From Nitrospiraceae bacterium (lineage in GTDB: Bacteria > Nitrospirota > Thermodesulfovibrionia > UBA6902): a stretch of DNA of 49,033 bases. Shown here piece after piece: positions 7,397-14,308 of this stretch (positions are counted from its first letter, which is position 1; each line of letters begins with the position of its first letter). Position numbers and translations under genes: made by a program. Below the pieces are notes generated by a model, which did no database searches, was not told where the DNA came from, and was given only the letters and a program-made list of their open reading frames with translations. The stretch is taken from positions 1 to 49,033 of the forward strand of contig QZKC01000079.1 in NCBI GenBank assembly GCA_003599425.1. The letters run 5' to 3'.

Positions 7397-9976
7397 TCAT
7401 TTGCTTAGATTTTTTAACAACCTTTCTTTAATCGGTTCAATCCTTCCAGTACTATTATACCCATAAAGGCGCACTCTTGTTATCGATACTGTTGCCTGTA
7501 TTTCCTCAACGGGCTTCTGCAGCATTTCCTTTAGTATCTCATAAAGCCGTACCTTTGCCCTGTCTGTATCAGCGAGCACAAGGCGCAGGGTGCTGCCATG
7601 CACCTCTGCTTCCTCTACCATCTGGCGAACATCAACGAGCGCTCCATCGCGAGGGGTTCCATTGCCGGGAGAAGATACATAGGAGTCATTTTCCCGTCCT
7701 CTTGAAACAGGACAGCTTTCCTTTTCCATGAAGGCCGTTATAGAATGCCGCGCTTCAACGTCAATGGCCACTTCATATTCATATCTTGAGATGAAGTTAT
7801 TGAGAGCGCTCTCTCCCTGCGGAATAAAGATGGCCTCCAGGATACGGAGCCCATCTGGCAGGGCGGTGTTCAGCGTGCGTGTAAAATCAGACGTATCCAT
7901 AAAGCCTGAAAGTTCAATATCGAAGTACTCGTGCAAGCCGACAATCCCGGCAGCGAGAGCCGGGCCGAATGAAATCTTCGGATGAGGATGGAAACCTGCT
8001 GAGTACGCAACAGGAATACAGGCCCTTTTCATTGACCTTAACAACGCTGTCATAAGTTCGTTATGGGAAAGATACCGCATAGCTCCTGTCTTTGAAAATC
8101 CGATCCGCATCCTTGCGGGGACAGTAATTTTATTTTGATCGGGAGCACCAGCAACGGCCCCCCCACCCATCCCTCCCCCTCGAGGGGGGAGGGTAAGGGA
8201 GGGGGTGAAAGATACGGTAGTATGTTCTGATTTTTCTGCCTTTACGTTGCACCCAAGGCCGCATCCGCTGCAAACGTCCCTGCAGTCAGAGGTTATTTCC
8301 TGCTGAAAAGCCCTGTTGTATTCGGAGACCAGAAACTCCTTTGATACCCCGGTATCCAGAAAGTCCCATGGGAGATCATCGCCGGGGCTGAAGCTGCGCG
8401 AAGCAGAGCTTGAAAGGCCGATCCCGGTTATTTCAGAGGCACGCATCCATTTTTCAAAGCTGAACATCTCAGACCATCCATCAAAGCGGCATCCCTGTTT
8501 CCATGCTTCTTCAAGCAAAGATGCGCACTCCATGCCGCCTCTGGAAAATACCGCCTCAAGGAGGCTTACCTCAACATGCTGACCTTTGAAATTTATACCC
8601 CTTCTCCTGAACTCCTTCCTGATATAATCCTGCTTTTCTCTCAGATACTCTGATGATGCCTGTCCTATCCATTGAAACGGTGTGTGCGATTTCGGCACAA
8701 ATGATGAGATCCCCACATTTACCTGAACGCTTTTCCTGGTTATCTCACGTCCCTTCTTCGAGGCCCGTACCGCCATATTGATAAGCCCGTCGATATCCTG
8801 CATGTCTTCAGTGGGAAGGCCTATCATGAAATAAAGCTTGATGCTTTTCCATCCCTCAGTGAACAATTTTGTCAGTGTCTCCTCATACTCTTCATGAGTA
8901 AAGTCTTTGTTTATGACGTTCCTGAGCCTCCCGGTGCCAGCTTCAGGGGCTATGGTAAATCCTGTTTTCCTGACGCTTTTGATCTCTTTAAGAACCTCGC
9001 TGTTTATCGAACCAACGCGCAGTGAAGGAAGAGATATTGACGTGCGGGTGCCCGCAGCCAGCATGTTGAAATTCCTGATGAGCGGCAAAAGACAACTGTA
9101 GTCCCCGGTGCTGAGAGAAGTAAAAGAGACCTCTTCATATCCTGTATTCTCAATGGACATCTGCGCCAGAGAAAGGACCCTTTCAGGTGATCTTTCACGC
9201 AGCGGCCTGTAGATCATCCCTGCCTGGCAGAAACGGCACCCGCGCGTGCAGCCCCGTGCAATTTCTATCGCAGCACGGTCATGTATGATGGACGTGAATG
9301 GGACGATCGGAGCATCCGGAAAAAGTACATTGTCAAGGTCTCCAACAATTCTCCTTTTCACTTCCTGCCTGGTGGAATCATGGATTGCAGGAACATAAAC
9401 TCCATCTATCGTTGCAATCCTTGCGAGCAGCCATTCCCTTTTCCTTTTTGCTGCCTGCTGCCTGCTGAGTGCTTCCAGTATCTCCCCAATAACCTCCTCC
9501 CCATCACCGATAACAAACGCATCTATGAACGGGGCCAGCGGAAGGGGATTAACAGCACATGGGCCGCCTGCGATTACAAGGGGGTGATCGTCTCTTCTGT
9601 TTTCTGATCTGACGGGGATGCCGCCCAGATCCAGCATATTGAGGATATTTGTATAGGAAAGCTCATACTGCAGGGTAAAACCCACAATGTCAAAATCTTT
9701 TAATGGCCGTGAAGTTTCGAGTGAAAAGAGAGGGATGCTGTGCACCCTGAGATACGATTCAAGATCTATCCAGGGGGCGTAGACCCTTTCAGCAGAGGCA
9801 TAAGGGATGTTATTGATTATCGCGTAAAGGATCTTCAGCCCAATATGGGACATGCCGATCTCGTACGTATCGGGGAAACAGAGGGCGACCTTTACTTCAG
9901 CGTCTTTCCGGACGCTGTTAAGTTCGCTGCCCATGTATCTGCTTGGTTTTTTGAATCGCGAGAGATTTAAAGACAT
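7397..9976 (-). CDS. B12-binding radical SAM protein (TIGR03960-like) fused to DUF2344
   Basis: 859 aa with two parts that are separate genes in many genomes. Residues about 1-230 form the B12-binding-like domain (VALCFPDTYEIGMSHIGLKI). The radical SAM cluster motif is CTRGCRFC (Cys243, 247, 250), followed by TSLSTGDYSCLLPLI and APEAGTGRLRNVINKDF, matching the TIGR03960 group. A Cys cluster CRDVCSGCGLGC lies at about 565-576. From about residue 628 comes the TIGR03936/DUF2344 'radical SAM-linked' domain (MRIGFSKTGAMRYLSHNELM, SAGFHPHPKISFGPALAAGI). Function is not established in my knowledge; proximity to rng suggests an RNA-related role, which is inference. Residues 589-616 between the parts are encoded by an inserted palindromic repeat. 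A second low-complexity stretch lies near nt 7666-7740. Confidence 0.88.
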   Translation of the reverse strand: MSLNLSRFKKPSRYMGSELNSVRKDAEVKVALCFPDTYEIGMSHIGLKILYAIINNIPYASAERVYAPWIDLESYLRVHSIPLFSLETSRPLKDFDIVGFTLQYELSYTNILNMLDLGGIPVRSENRRDDHPLVIAGGPCAVNPLPLAPFIDAFVIGDGEEVIGEILEALSRQQAAKRKREWLLARIATIDGVYVPAIHDSTRQEVKRRIVGDLDNVLFPDAPIVPFTSIIHDRAAIEIARGCTRGCRFCQAGMIYRPLRERSPERVLSLAQMSIENTGYEEVSFTSLSTGDYSCLLPLIRNFNMLAAGTRTSISLPSLRVGSINSEVLKEIKSVRKTGFTIAPEAGTGRLRNVINKDFTHEEYEETLTKLFTEGWKSIKLYFMIGLPTEDMQDIDGLINMAVRASKKGREITRKSVQVNVGISSFVPKSHTPFQWIGQASSEYLREKQDYIRKEFRRRGINFKGQHVEVSLLEAVFSRGGMECASLLEEAWKQGCRFDGWSEMFSFEKWMRASEITGIGLSSSASRSFSPGDDLPWDFLDTGVSKEFLVSEYNRAFQQEITSDCRDVCSGCGLGCNVKAEKSEHTTVSFTPSLTLPPRGGGMGGGAVAGAPDQNKITVPARMRIGFSKTGAMRYLSHNELMTALLRSMKRACIPVAYSAGFHPHPKISFGPALAAGIVGLHEYFDIELSGFMDTSDFTRTLNTALPDGLRILEAIFIPQGESALNNFISRYEYEVAIDVEARHSITAFMEKESCPVSRGRENDSYVSSPGNGTPRDGALVDVRQMVEEAEVHGSTLRLVLADTDRAKVRLYEILKEMLQKPVEEIQATVSITRVRLYGYNSTGRIEPIKERLLKNLSK
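8149..8210. repeat. C-rich/G-rich palindromic repeat inside the radical SAM gene
   Basis: CCCTCCCCCTCGAGGGGGGAGGG-type hairpin (centred near 8182; the perfect core is CTCCCCCTCGAGGGGG). On the minus strand it encodes SFTPSLTLPPRGGGMGGG, a peptide string often produced where this kind of dispersed repeat has entered a coding region. It sits in the linker between the two domains and keeps the frame open. Confidence 0.8.
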
Positions 9977-10023
9977 GGTAAATTATCACACAGCGATTTG
10001 TTCAAAAGCAATTTAATCCAGGT

Positions 10024-10193
10024 TTATTCATAAACTTTTTTGGAACAAGCCATGGTTCGAGAAACATCTTGAACGCAATGGATTATTAAATTACTTGGAT
10101 AATACACATGCAAACAGATTGCATTATGGCTACGGTTGCTAAGGTATTGCTCAATATGTTCTCTCACCATACTTGCTCCAGGTTTATGAATAA
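10024..10193 (+). repeat. Family A palindromic element, copy A3
   Basis: 170 bp including a perfect 12-bp terminal inverted repeat TTATTCATAAAC / GTTTATGAATAA. The inner core of 140 bp runs from TGGAACAAGCCATGG to ACCATACTTGCTCCA. Arms pair through CGAGAAACATCTTGAACGCA on the left and TTGCTCAATATGTTCTCTC on the right. A3 and A4 share the outer TTCATAAAC arms, which A1 and A2 lack. Confidence 0.88.
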
Positions 10194-10241
10194 TCAAAGT
10201 TAGCGCTGTTTTAGGCATAAATTTGGATCTGCACGCGGCAA

Positions 10242-10377
10242 AAGACAGGCAGGGCAATGGGTTGGAGCGGATTTTTTGCCGGCAGTTCAGACACTATGTC
10301 TGAACAGGCAAAATCCTCGGAGGGCGCCATGGATGGCGCCCGAGAATGAGACGACAACCTCATGCCCTGCCTGTCTT
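10242..10377. repeat. Multibranched palindromic element E1
   Basis: A 136-bp segment that can fold as a closing stem with two internal hairpins. Closing stem: AAGACAGGCAGGGCA (10242-10256) pairs perfectly with 10363-10377, then after a 3-base internal loop GGTTG (10260-10264) pairs with CAACC (10355-10359). Hairpin 1: GGATTTTTTGCC (10269-10280) with GGCAAAATCC (10307-10316), capped by GTTCAGACA-cta-TGTCTGAAC (10285-10305). Hairpin 2: GGGCGCCAT-gg-ATGGCGCCC (10322-10341). It lies downstream of the 63-aa gene on that gene's strand. It could be a structured RNA, a 3' UTR element or a DNA palindrome. Confidence 0.8.
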
Positions 10378-10408
10378 AAAGGAGTGATGTAGGATATTTT
10401 TCACTTCA

Positions 10409-10600
10409 TCAGTTCTTGACTTTTTCACTACGCTTCTTCTTCCTGAATTTCAGACATTGTACACCGGATGATGCGTAAACAACAGCGGAAGGCATCTCCC
10501 TGGATTTAAATCCCATGGCCTTGCATCCGCGAGGAAACTTCTCATCCCAGGTTATATAGAAATGTTCACAGGTGAAGCAGTTGATGGGCACTTCTTTCAT
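10409..10600 (-). CDS. Small cysteine-containing protein, conserved-looking, function unknown
   Basis: 63 aa: begins MKEVPINCFTCEHFYITWDE and contains FPRGCKAMGFKSREMP and VQCLKF, i.e. four cysteines in a CxxC...C...C pattern, and a lysine/arginine-rich tail. I recall similar short proteins in deltaproteobacteria and Nitrospirota, sometimes carried in databases under unlikely enzyme names; no function is claimed. The Cys spacing suggests a metal or FeS site or a redox pair. It is divergently oriented to the selenoprotein gene with about 104 bp between start codons, and a minus-strand TATAAT-like hexamer lies just upstream. Confidence 0.75.
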   Translation of the reverse strand: MKEVPINCFTCEHFYITWDEKFPRGCKAMGFKSREMPSAVVYASSGVQCLKFRKKKRSEKVKN

Positions 10601-10624
10601 GTGTCGTTATTATACGGTTTTTTG

Positions 10625-10653
10625 TTGTCCTCGTACTATGATAAGGGTATAAT
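10625..10653 (+). promoter_or_regulatory. Probable sigma-70 promoter of the selenoprotein gene
   Basis: TTGTCC (10625-10630), a 17-base spacer and a perfect TATAAT (10648-10653), about 50 bases before the start codon. The region between the divergent genes is AT-rich. Confidence 0.6.
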
Positions 10654-10704
10654 AAAAATATTCATTGGTATTGAATCGTATTAATTTATATCCCGGGAGG
10701 TGCT

Positions 10705-10920
10705 ATGGCAGACAGGATCATCATCTTTGGAAAGGCGGGCTGACCCTTTACCGAAAAGGCCAGGTCGGCTTATGGGTGGGGAGCAGAGTATTACGATGTC
10801 AAGGCAGACAAAAAGCGGATGGAGGAAATGCTTAAATATTCAGGCGGGGTGAGGAAGGTTCCTGTTATTGTTGAAGATGGTAAGGCTACCATAGGGTATG
10901 GCGGTTCCTGAGGGGTGTGA
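10705..10920 (+). CDS. Glutaredoxin-like selenoprotein with two in-frame UGA codons
   Basis: ATG at 10705 follows a strong ribosome site GGGAGG (10695-10700). The frame reads MADRIIIFGKAG-UGA-PFTEKAR: UGA at codon 13 (10741-10743) sits where thioredoxin/glutaredoxin folds carry the first Cys of CxxC, giving a UxxT motif after a beta-strand. The rest (AEYYDVKADKKRMEEML, GGVRKVPVIVEDGKATIGYGG) is normal glutaredoxin-like sequence with the cis-proline KVPVIV. A second UGA is codon 69 (10909-10911) and is followed by Gly-Val and a final UGA at 10918-10920, so readthrough at both gives 71 aa ending GGS-U-GV. Each of the first two UGAs is followed by a small hairpin with GU in the loop. I recall an NCBI family called 'Uxx-star (seleno)protein' that this fits, but could not check. 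The alternative, a pseudogene, is disfavoured by the otherwise clean frame. Selenocysteine machinery genes are not in the window. Confidence 0.82.
10756..10771 (+). promoter_or_regulatory. SECIS-like hairpin after the first UGA
   Basis: AAG(G)CC and GGCTT flank the loop AGGTC (10762-10766). The loop GGU begins 19 bases after the UGA. In Escherichia coli fdhF the SelB-recognised loop AGGUCU has its GGU 18 bases after the UGA, so both the loop and the spacing agree. The stem is short (five pairs with one bulged G). Confidence 0.7.
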
Positions 10921-10923
10921 TTG

Positions 10924-10938
10924 CCGGCAGTTAGCCGG
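10924..10938 (+). promoter_or_regulatory. SECIS-like hairpin after the second UGA
   Basis: CCGGC (10924-10928), loop AGTTA (10929-10933), GCCGG (10934-10938), a perfect 5-bp stem extendable by G-U pairs. The loop GU begins 18 bases after the second UGA. The hairpin lies just past the final stop codon, so it has no coding reason to exist. It could also be a weak terminator, but no T run follows. Confidence 0.6.
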
Positions 10939-10980
10939 TGGAATTAACGATTTAATTGGTTAAGATTTTTTGTTATGCCT

Positions 10981-11136
10981 GACAGGGAAGTCCGCTTCAG
11001 AATTTCTATAATCGACAAGATATTTAATTTTGATTAATTGCAGTCTTCACCTTTTTCAATTCTTAACTCTTGACTCCAAACTCTTAACTCTTTTTCAAAT
11101 GTGTCGTATAGAAATTCTTCACCGGTCTTTCCTGTC
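10981..11136 (+). repeat. Family B palindromic element, copy B2
   Basis: 156 bp. Outer arms GACAGGGAAGTCCG (10981-10994) and CCGGTCTTTCCTGTC (11122-11136) pair; their sequence is unrelated to the outer arms of B1 and B3. Inner conserved ends are AATTTCTATAATCGACA (11001-11017) and TGTCGTATAGAAATTCTTC (11102-11120). The interior holds word repeats of the type TTCTTAACTCTTGACTCC. It lies between the selenoprotein and comF. Confidence 0.8.
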
Positions 11137-11170
11137 CGCGGTGCAGTAATTGAAATAAGCTTCACTATGG

Positions 11171-11869
11171 TTAGTCCATTACTCCGTGCGCAAGGGCTAT
11201 TACATAGATATTCCCGGCGCCTGCTTTTTTAAGAACGTAAGAACATTCACGAACAGTTGCGCCGGTTGTGATAACGTCATCGATCAGGAGGATGTCTTTT
11301 CCTTTTATCAATTCTGCATGATTTACCCTGAATGCCTTTCTGATATTTTTATTCCTGTCTTGTGAACTGAGGCCGACCTGCTGAGCCGTATTCCTGAGTT
11401 TAACAAGACAATTGAGCGTCAGAGTGAGATCGAGGCGTTGTGCCACATATTTCCCGAAAAGAGCGGACTGGTTGAATTCCCTCTGTTTGAGCCGTTTTTC
11501 ATGAAGTGGCACCGGTATGACTACATCAGCAGGCGGTATATTCATCCTGAGAAGTATATCGGACAGTGGCCTTGAAAGCCTCCGGACATTGTGATACTTC
11601 AGCAAGTTGATCGCCTTTCTCAGGGCATGGTCATAAAGCCCGAAACTCCGTGCATATACGAATGCTGGCTCATCCTGCAAGCACCCTCCACAAGTTGTCG
11701 ATGCTTCAGAGACGAGCGGCTTTCCGCATTTCTGACATGCAGGCCCGGTGTACCTGCAGATCGAATTCCAGCATTCAGCGCAAATCGGAGCAGTTGCATG
11801 GTCTAAGGCAGGCCTCATGCAAACAGGACATGTTTCCGGGAAAAACATGTTCAGCAAATTATTTATCAT
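11171..11869 (-). CDS. comF: ComF family protein (phosphoribosyltransferase-like)
   Basis: 232 aa from the ATG at 11869, chosen because GGTGA lies six bases before it and because the family begins just before the first zinc finger; an upstream extension to 12073 is not protein-like. The N-terminal part has zinc-binding pairs in FFPETCPVCMRP, ICAECWNSIC, CQKCGKP and CGGCLQDEP. The C-terminal phosphoribosyltransferase domain has VVIPVPLHEKRLKQREFNQS and the PRPP loop DILLIDDVITTGATVRECS. ComF/GntX-type proteins support uptake and handling of transforming DNA in competent bacteria; the exact activity is unsettled. Confidence 0.93.
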   Translation of the reverse strand: MINNLLNMFFPETCPVCMRPALDHATAPICAECWNSICRYTGPACQKCGKPLVSEASTTCGGCLQDEPAFVYARSFGLYDHALRKAINLLKYHNVRRLSRPLSDILLRMNIPPADVVIPVPLHEKRLKQREFNQSALFGKYVAQRLDLTLTLNCLVKLRNTAQQVGLSSQDRNKNIRKAFRVNHAELIKGKDILLIDDVITTGATVRECSYVLKKAGAGNIYVIALAHGVMD

Positions 11870-12125
11870 AGTTTCACCATATCCCCCTGACTGGTAGCAA
11901 CAGCAGCAATGTACAGTGTAGAATAATTTAAAGATATTTTGTAGATCCGAAAAGATAATTTGACAGCGTTTTACAACAGGCGGAGACGGCTGAAAAAGCT
12001 CGATTAGCAACACCACATGAAAATTTATAGTCGCTGAATATAGCGGTATAGCTTTATGCATATTGATAGACACATAGTTTTAACTAATCTGTTGCTTTAT
12101 GGAGATTTTGAAGGCGTCTCAGATG
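11870..12125. other. Non-coding stretch upstream of comF
   Basis: AT-rich, with no gene recognised. A weak inverted repeat (AGCAACA near 12006-12012 with TGTTGCT near 12089-12095) suggests a decayed palindromic element, but pairing between is poor. Together with element D1 it fills the 446 bp between the divergent comF and the nucleosidase/glycosyltransferase gene. Confidence 0.5.
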
Positions 12126-12283
12126 TCTAACAGATTGCTGAAAGAGTCCGTTCTTAGCGTCATTACGAGGAACATTAGTGACGAAGTAATCTCTAACTTA
12201 TTAATTATTATAGAGTCGAGATTGCTTCGGTCGAATCGACCTCGCAATGACAGTAAAATACTTTTTCAGCAGCCTGCTAAAAA
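12126..12283 (+). repeat. Family D composite palindromic element, copy D1
   Basis: 158 bp. Outer ends TCTAACAGATTGCTGAAA (12126-12143) and TTTTTCAGCAGCCTGCTAAA (12263-12283 region) form an imperfect inverted repeat. Inside is a second palindrome running from CGTCATTACGAGGAAC to GACCTCGCAATGACAG, which belongs to the widespread CGTCATTGCGAG dispersed repeat type. Copy D2 at 40523-40677 has the same outer ends in the opposite order. Confidence 0.82.
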
Positions 12284-12315
12284 AGCGAGAGCCCAACTTT
12301 TTTGGAAATAATTTG

Positions 12316-13764
12316 ATGAACTCTCATATCAAACTTATCGTAACGATCGCCCTGAAAAAGGAGATCGACAAAGACTGGTTCGCGTCCCGTAATATTCCTG
12401 TTCATTCACTTGAGGCGCTGAGGTCCGGGGCCCTGAAACAGGATTCGGGGCCTGTCATACTTATCATGATAACAGGTGCAGGCACTGAAGCAAGTGAAGC
12501 ATCTGCGCGCTGGATATGCGATAACCTGGATCCTTTATTTGTTATTAACATCGGGACCTGCGGGGTTCTGAAACAAAAATATGGGACAGGTACATGGTTG
12601 AGGCCGCATATTATTTGCAATGAAGCAGGAGAAAAGCTTGAACCTGATCAAAGACTGCCATTGCCGCAGCCAGAAGGGGTCTCAGACATTCACTTACTCC
12701 TGAGTGCCAGAAAGGAATCAATTGGCAGCATTCCAGATGCGTGGAAAAAGTACGATGCTGTCGATATGGAATCCTATATGCAGGCAAAGGTATTCCAGGA
12801 GTACGACATCACCTTCCATTGCCTGAAATTCGGGACAGACTATTCTGACGAATATACTTTCCGGGATTTTAACAGCAATATCACTTTGTTCACTGAAAAG
12901 CTTAAAGAGGCTTTCAGTTTTCTTGACAGGGATTCAGAAAAGATAACAACGGTCATCCCGGTGCATAACAGAAGCCAAACTATCAGGCGGGCACTCGATT
13001 CCGTACTCGGTCAATCCCATGCACCTGAGGAAATCATCGTTGTTGACGACTGTTCAACCGATGAGACGGGGGATATCCTTAAAAGCTACGGCAAACAGAT
13101 AACGCCAGTTTTTCTGCAAAAGAATTCAGGGCCATCACGCGCCAGAAATGAAGGCGTTCAACGCGCAAAAACAGAGTGGATCGCTTTTCTCGATTCCGAC
13201 GATTGCTGGGAGAAAGACAAACTAAAGAATCAGGTTACGTATCTGCGGAAATATCCCTTTTATCAGATAGTGCAGTCTGAAGAAGTCTGGATACGAAACG
13301 GCATCCGTGTCAATCCCTGTAAGCACCATAAAAAATCTGAGGGGTGGATATGGGAACAGTCCCTTGAGCGATGTCTTATCTCGCCGTCAGGTGTTTTGGT
13401 AAAAAAGGCATTGCTTGAGAAATATGGCCTGTTCGACGAGACAATGCCTGTCTGTGAAGATTATGACCTATGGCTCAGGATATCAAGGCATCACCCCGTA
13501 GGCCTTGACCAGAGTTTTTCAGTCATAAAATACGGGGGACACCATGACCAGTTGTCGCGGAAATTTCCTGCGATGGACAGGTTCAGAGTGCAGTCGCTCG
13601 TAAGGCTGCTGGAGAAAGAACCGAATCCCACATTCAGAAAAAAGATCATCGGTGTCCTTGCAAAGAAACTGAAGATACTTATCAAGGGATATGAAAAGCG
13701 GGGGAAATGGGAGGACGCGGGAGAGAGCAGGCGACTGCTTGAGTCTTTAATGAAGTTCGCATGA
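12316..13764 (+). CDS. Fusion of a nucleosidase/phosphorylase domain and a GT2 glycosyltransferase
   Basis: 482 aa from the ATG at 12316; an upstream in-frame ATG at 12247 lies inside repeat D1 and is rejected. Residues about 1-205 look like the PNP/MTA-SAH nucleosidase fold: LIMITGAGTEASEASARW, FVINIGTCGVLKQ, YDAVDMESYMQAKVF and LKFGTDYSDE with the expected catalytic acid. From about 215 comes a family 2 glycosyltransferase: TTVIPVHNRSQTIRRALDSV, EIIVVDDCSTDETGDIL, RNEGVQRAKTEWIAFLDSDD (the DxD-type metal site) and VCEDYDLWLRISRH. The pairing is unusual. Adenosylhopane nucleosidase (HpnG) is one known phosphorylase-fold enzyme next to glycosyl steps, so a hopanoid or nucleoside-linked sugar substrate is conceivable, but this is only a suggestion. 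No signal peptide or membrane segment is seen, so it is probably cytoplasmic or peripheral. Confidence 0.8.
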   Translation: MNSHIKLIVTIALKKEIDKDWFASRNIPVHSLEALRSGALKQDSGPVILIMITGAGTEASEASARWICDNLDPLFVINIGTCGVLKQKYGTGTWLRPHIICNEAGEKLEPDQRLPLPQPEGVSDIHLLLSARKESIGSIPDAWKKYDAVDMESYMQAKVFQEYDITFHCLKFGTDYSDEYTFRDFNSNITLFTEKLKEAFSFLDRDSEKITTVIPVHNRSQTIRRALDSVLGQSHAPEEIIVVDDCSTDETGDILKSYGKQITPVFLQKNSGPSRARNEGVQRAKTEWIAFLDSDDCWEKDKLKNQVTYLRKYPFYQIVQSEEVWIRNGIRVNPCKHHKKSEGWIWEQSLERCLISPSGVLVKKALLEKYGLFDETMPVCEDYDLWLRISRHHPVGLDQSFSVIKYGGHHDQLSRKFPAMDRFRVQSLVRLLEKEPNPTFRKKIIGVLAKKLKILIKGYEKRGKWEDAGESRRLLESLMKFA

Positions 13765-13793
13765 AATATTGCGACCACCTCTGATTTCGTTCT

Positions 13794-14291
13794 CTACTGT
13801 TTTTTCATAACACTACTGAAAACGAGAAGCGTGATGCCGTCAGCGAGGAGCAGGAGATTCAGGGTTGCGCTTACGGCATGCAATCTTCCAAATTGCTTCC
13901 TGAGTGGTGAATCATCAGCAGGGGTTTCAAATGAATGTATCTCCTGTTTAATCCTGTTAATATCGGGATGCAGTTTAAATGCAACAAAGAGATTTATAAT
14001 GATGGCGCATATGATAAGGACAAGGGAAAACTTAAAAGCCTTGCTGGTGAGGAAGGAACGTATCATTATCAGGAGGGCAAGGGCAAGGGCTGAAAGTGCC
14101 AGGTTATATATAAAGTAGCCGGGGAAAAGCTTTCCCACGATCCTTCCTGCCATATCCCGTTCAAACGACCTGAATACAGCAGGAGTGACGATGAACGTGA
14201 ATATGGATATCCCGCCGATCCAGAGGGAAAGAATTAGATTGTAGCAGAAGCTCCAGACTTTGTTCATGAAAACATTATACAGCCGCATCAT
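13794..14291 (-). CDS. DUF4149 domain membrane protein
   Basis: 165 aa with four hydrophobic segments (around residues 15-37, 57-77, 83-105 and 138-160). The first reads LSLWIGGISIFTFIVTPAVF, and the short conserved loop FERDMAGRIVGKLFPGYF follows, as in DUF4149/TMEM205-like proteins. FKLHPDINRIKQEI and RLHAVSATLNLLLL are also family-like. Function unknown. It is transcribed divergently from the ParB-like gene with 17 bp between starts, and ends convergently with the fusion gene. Another ATG eight codons in is possible as the start. Confidence 0.82.
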   Translation of the reverse strand: MMRLYNVFMNKVWSFCYNLILSLWIGGISIFTFIVTPAVFRSFERDMAGRIVGKLFPGYFIYNLALSALALALLIMIRSFLTSKAFKFSLVLIICAIIINLFVAFKLHPDINRIKQEIHSFETPADDSPLRKQFGRLHAVSATLNLLLLADGITLLVFSSVMKKQ

Positions 14292-14308
14292 GTAAAATAT
14301 CTCATACC

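Larger units (their letters stand above)
9977..10408. other. 432-bp non-coding stretch with two palindromic elements
   Basis: Between the start of the radical SAM gene and the end of the small Cys-protein gene, both minus strand. It contains family A copy A3 (10024-10193) and the multibranched element (10242-10377). The 77-codon open frame crossing this stretch on the minus strand is a reading of those repeats and is not called. Confidence 0.8.

Noticed and set aside
10024-10257. Minus-strand 77-codon open frame
   Set aside because: It is a reading of family A copy A3 and the adjoining sequence; parts of it recur as reading frames in other copies, and it has no family-like features.
10705-10743. 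Selenoprotein gene read as a pseudogene because of the early UGA
   Set aside because: The UGA is exactly at the redox-active position, the rest of the frame is clean, and a hairpin with the expected loop and spacing follows.
11870-12073. Upstream extension of comF to a start at 12073
   Set aside because: The added 68 residues are not ComF-like and a ribosome site lies just before the ATG at 11869.
12006-12095. Possible second copy of element C1 near comF
   Set aside because: Only the terminal AGCAACA/TGTTGCT pair is convincing; inner pairing and similarity to C1 are too weak.
12247-12315. Upstream ATG of the nucleosidase/glycosyltransferase fusion
   Set aside because: It lies in repeat D1; the protein family start fits the ATG at 12316.
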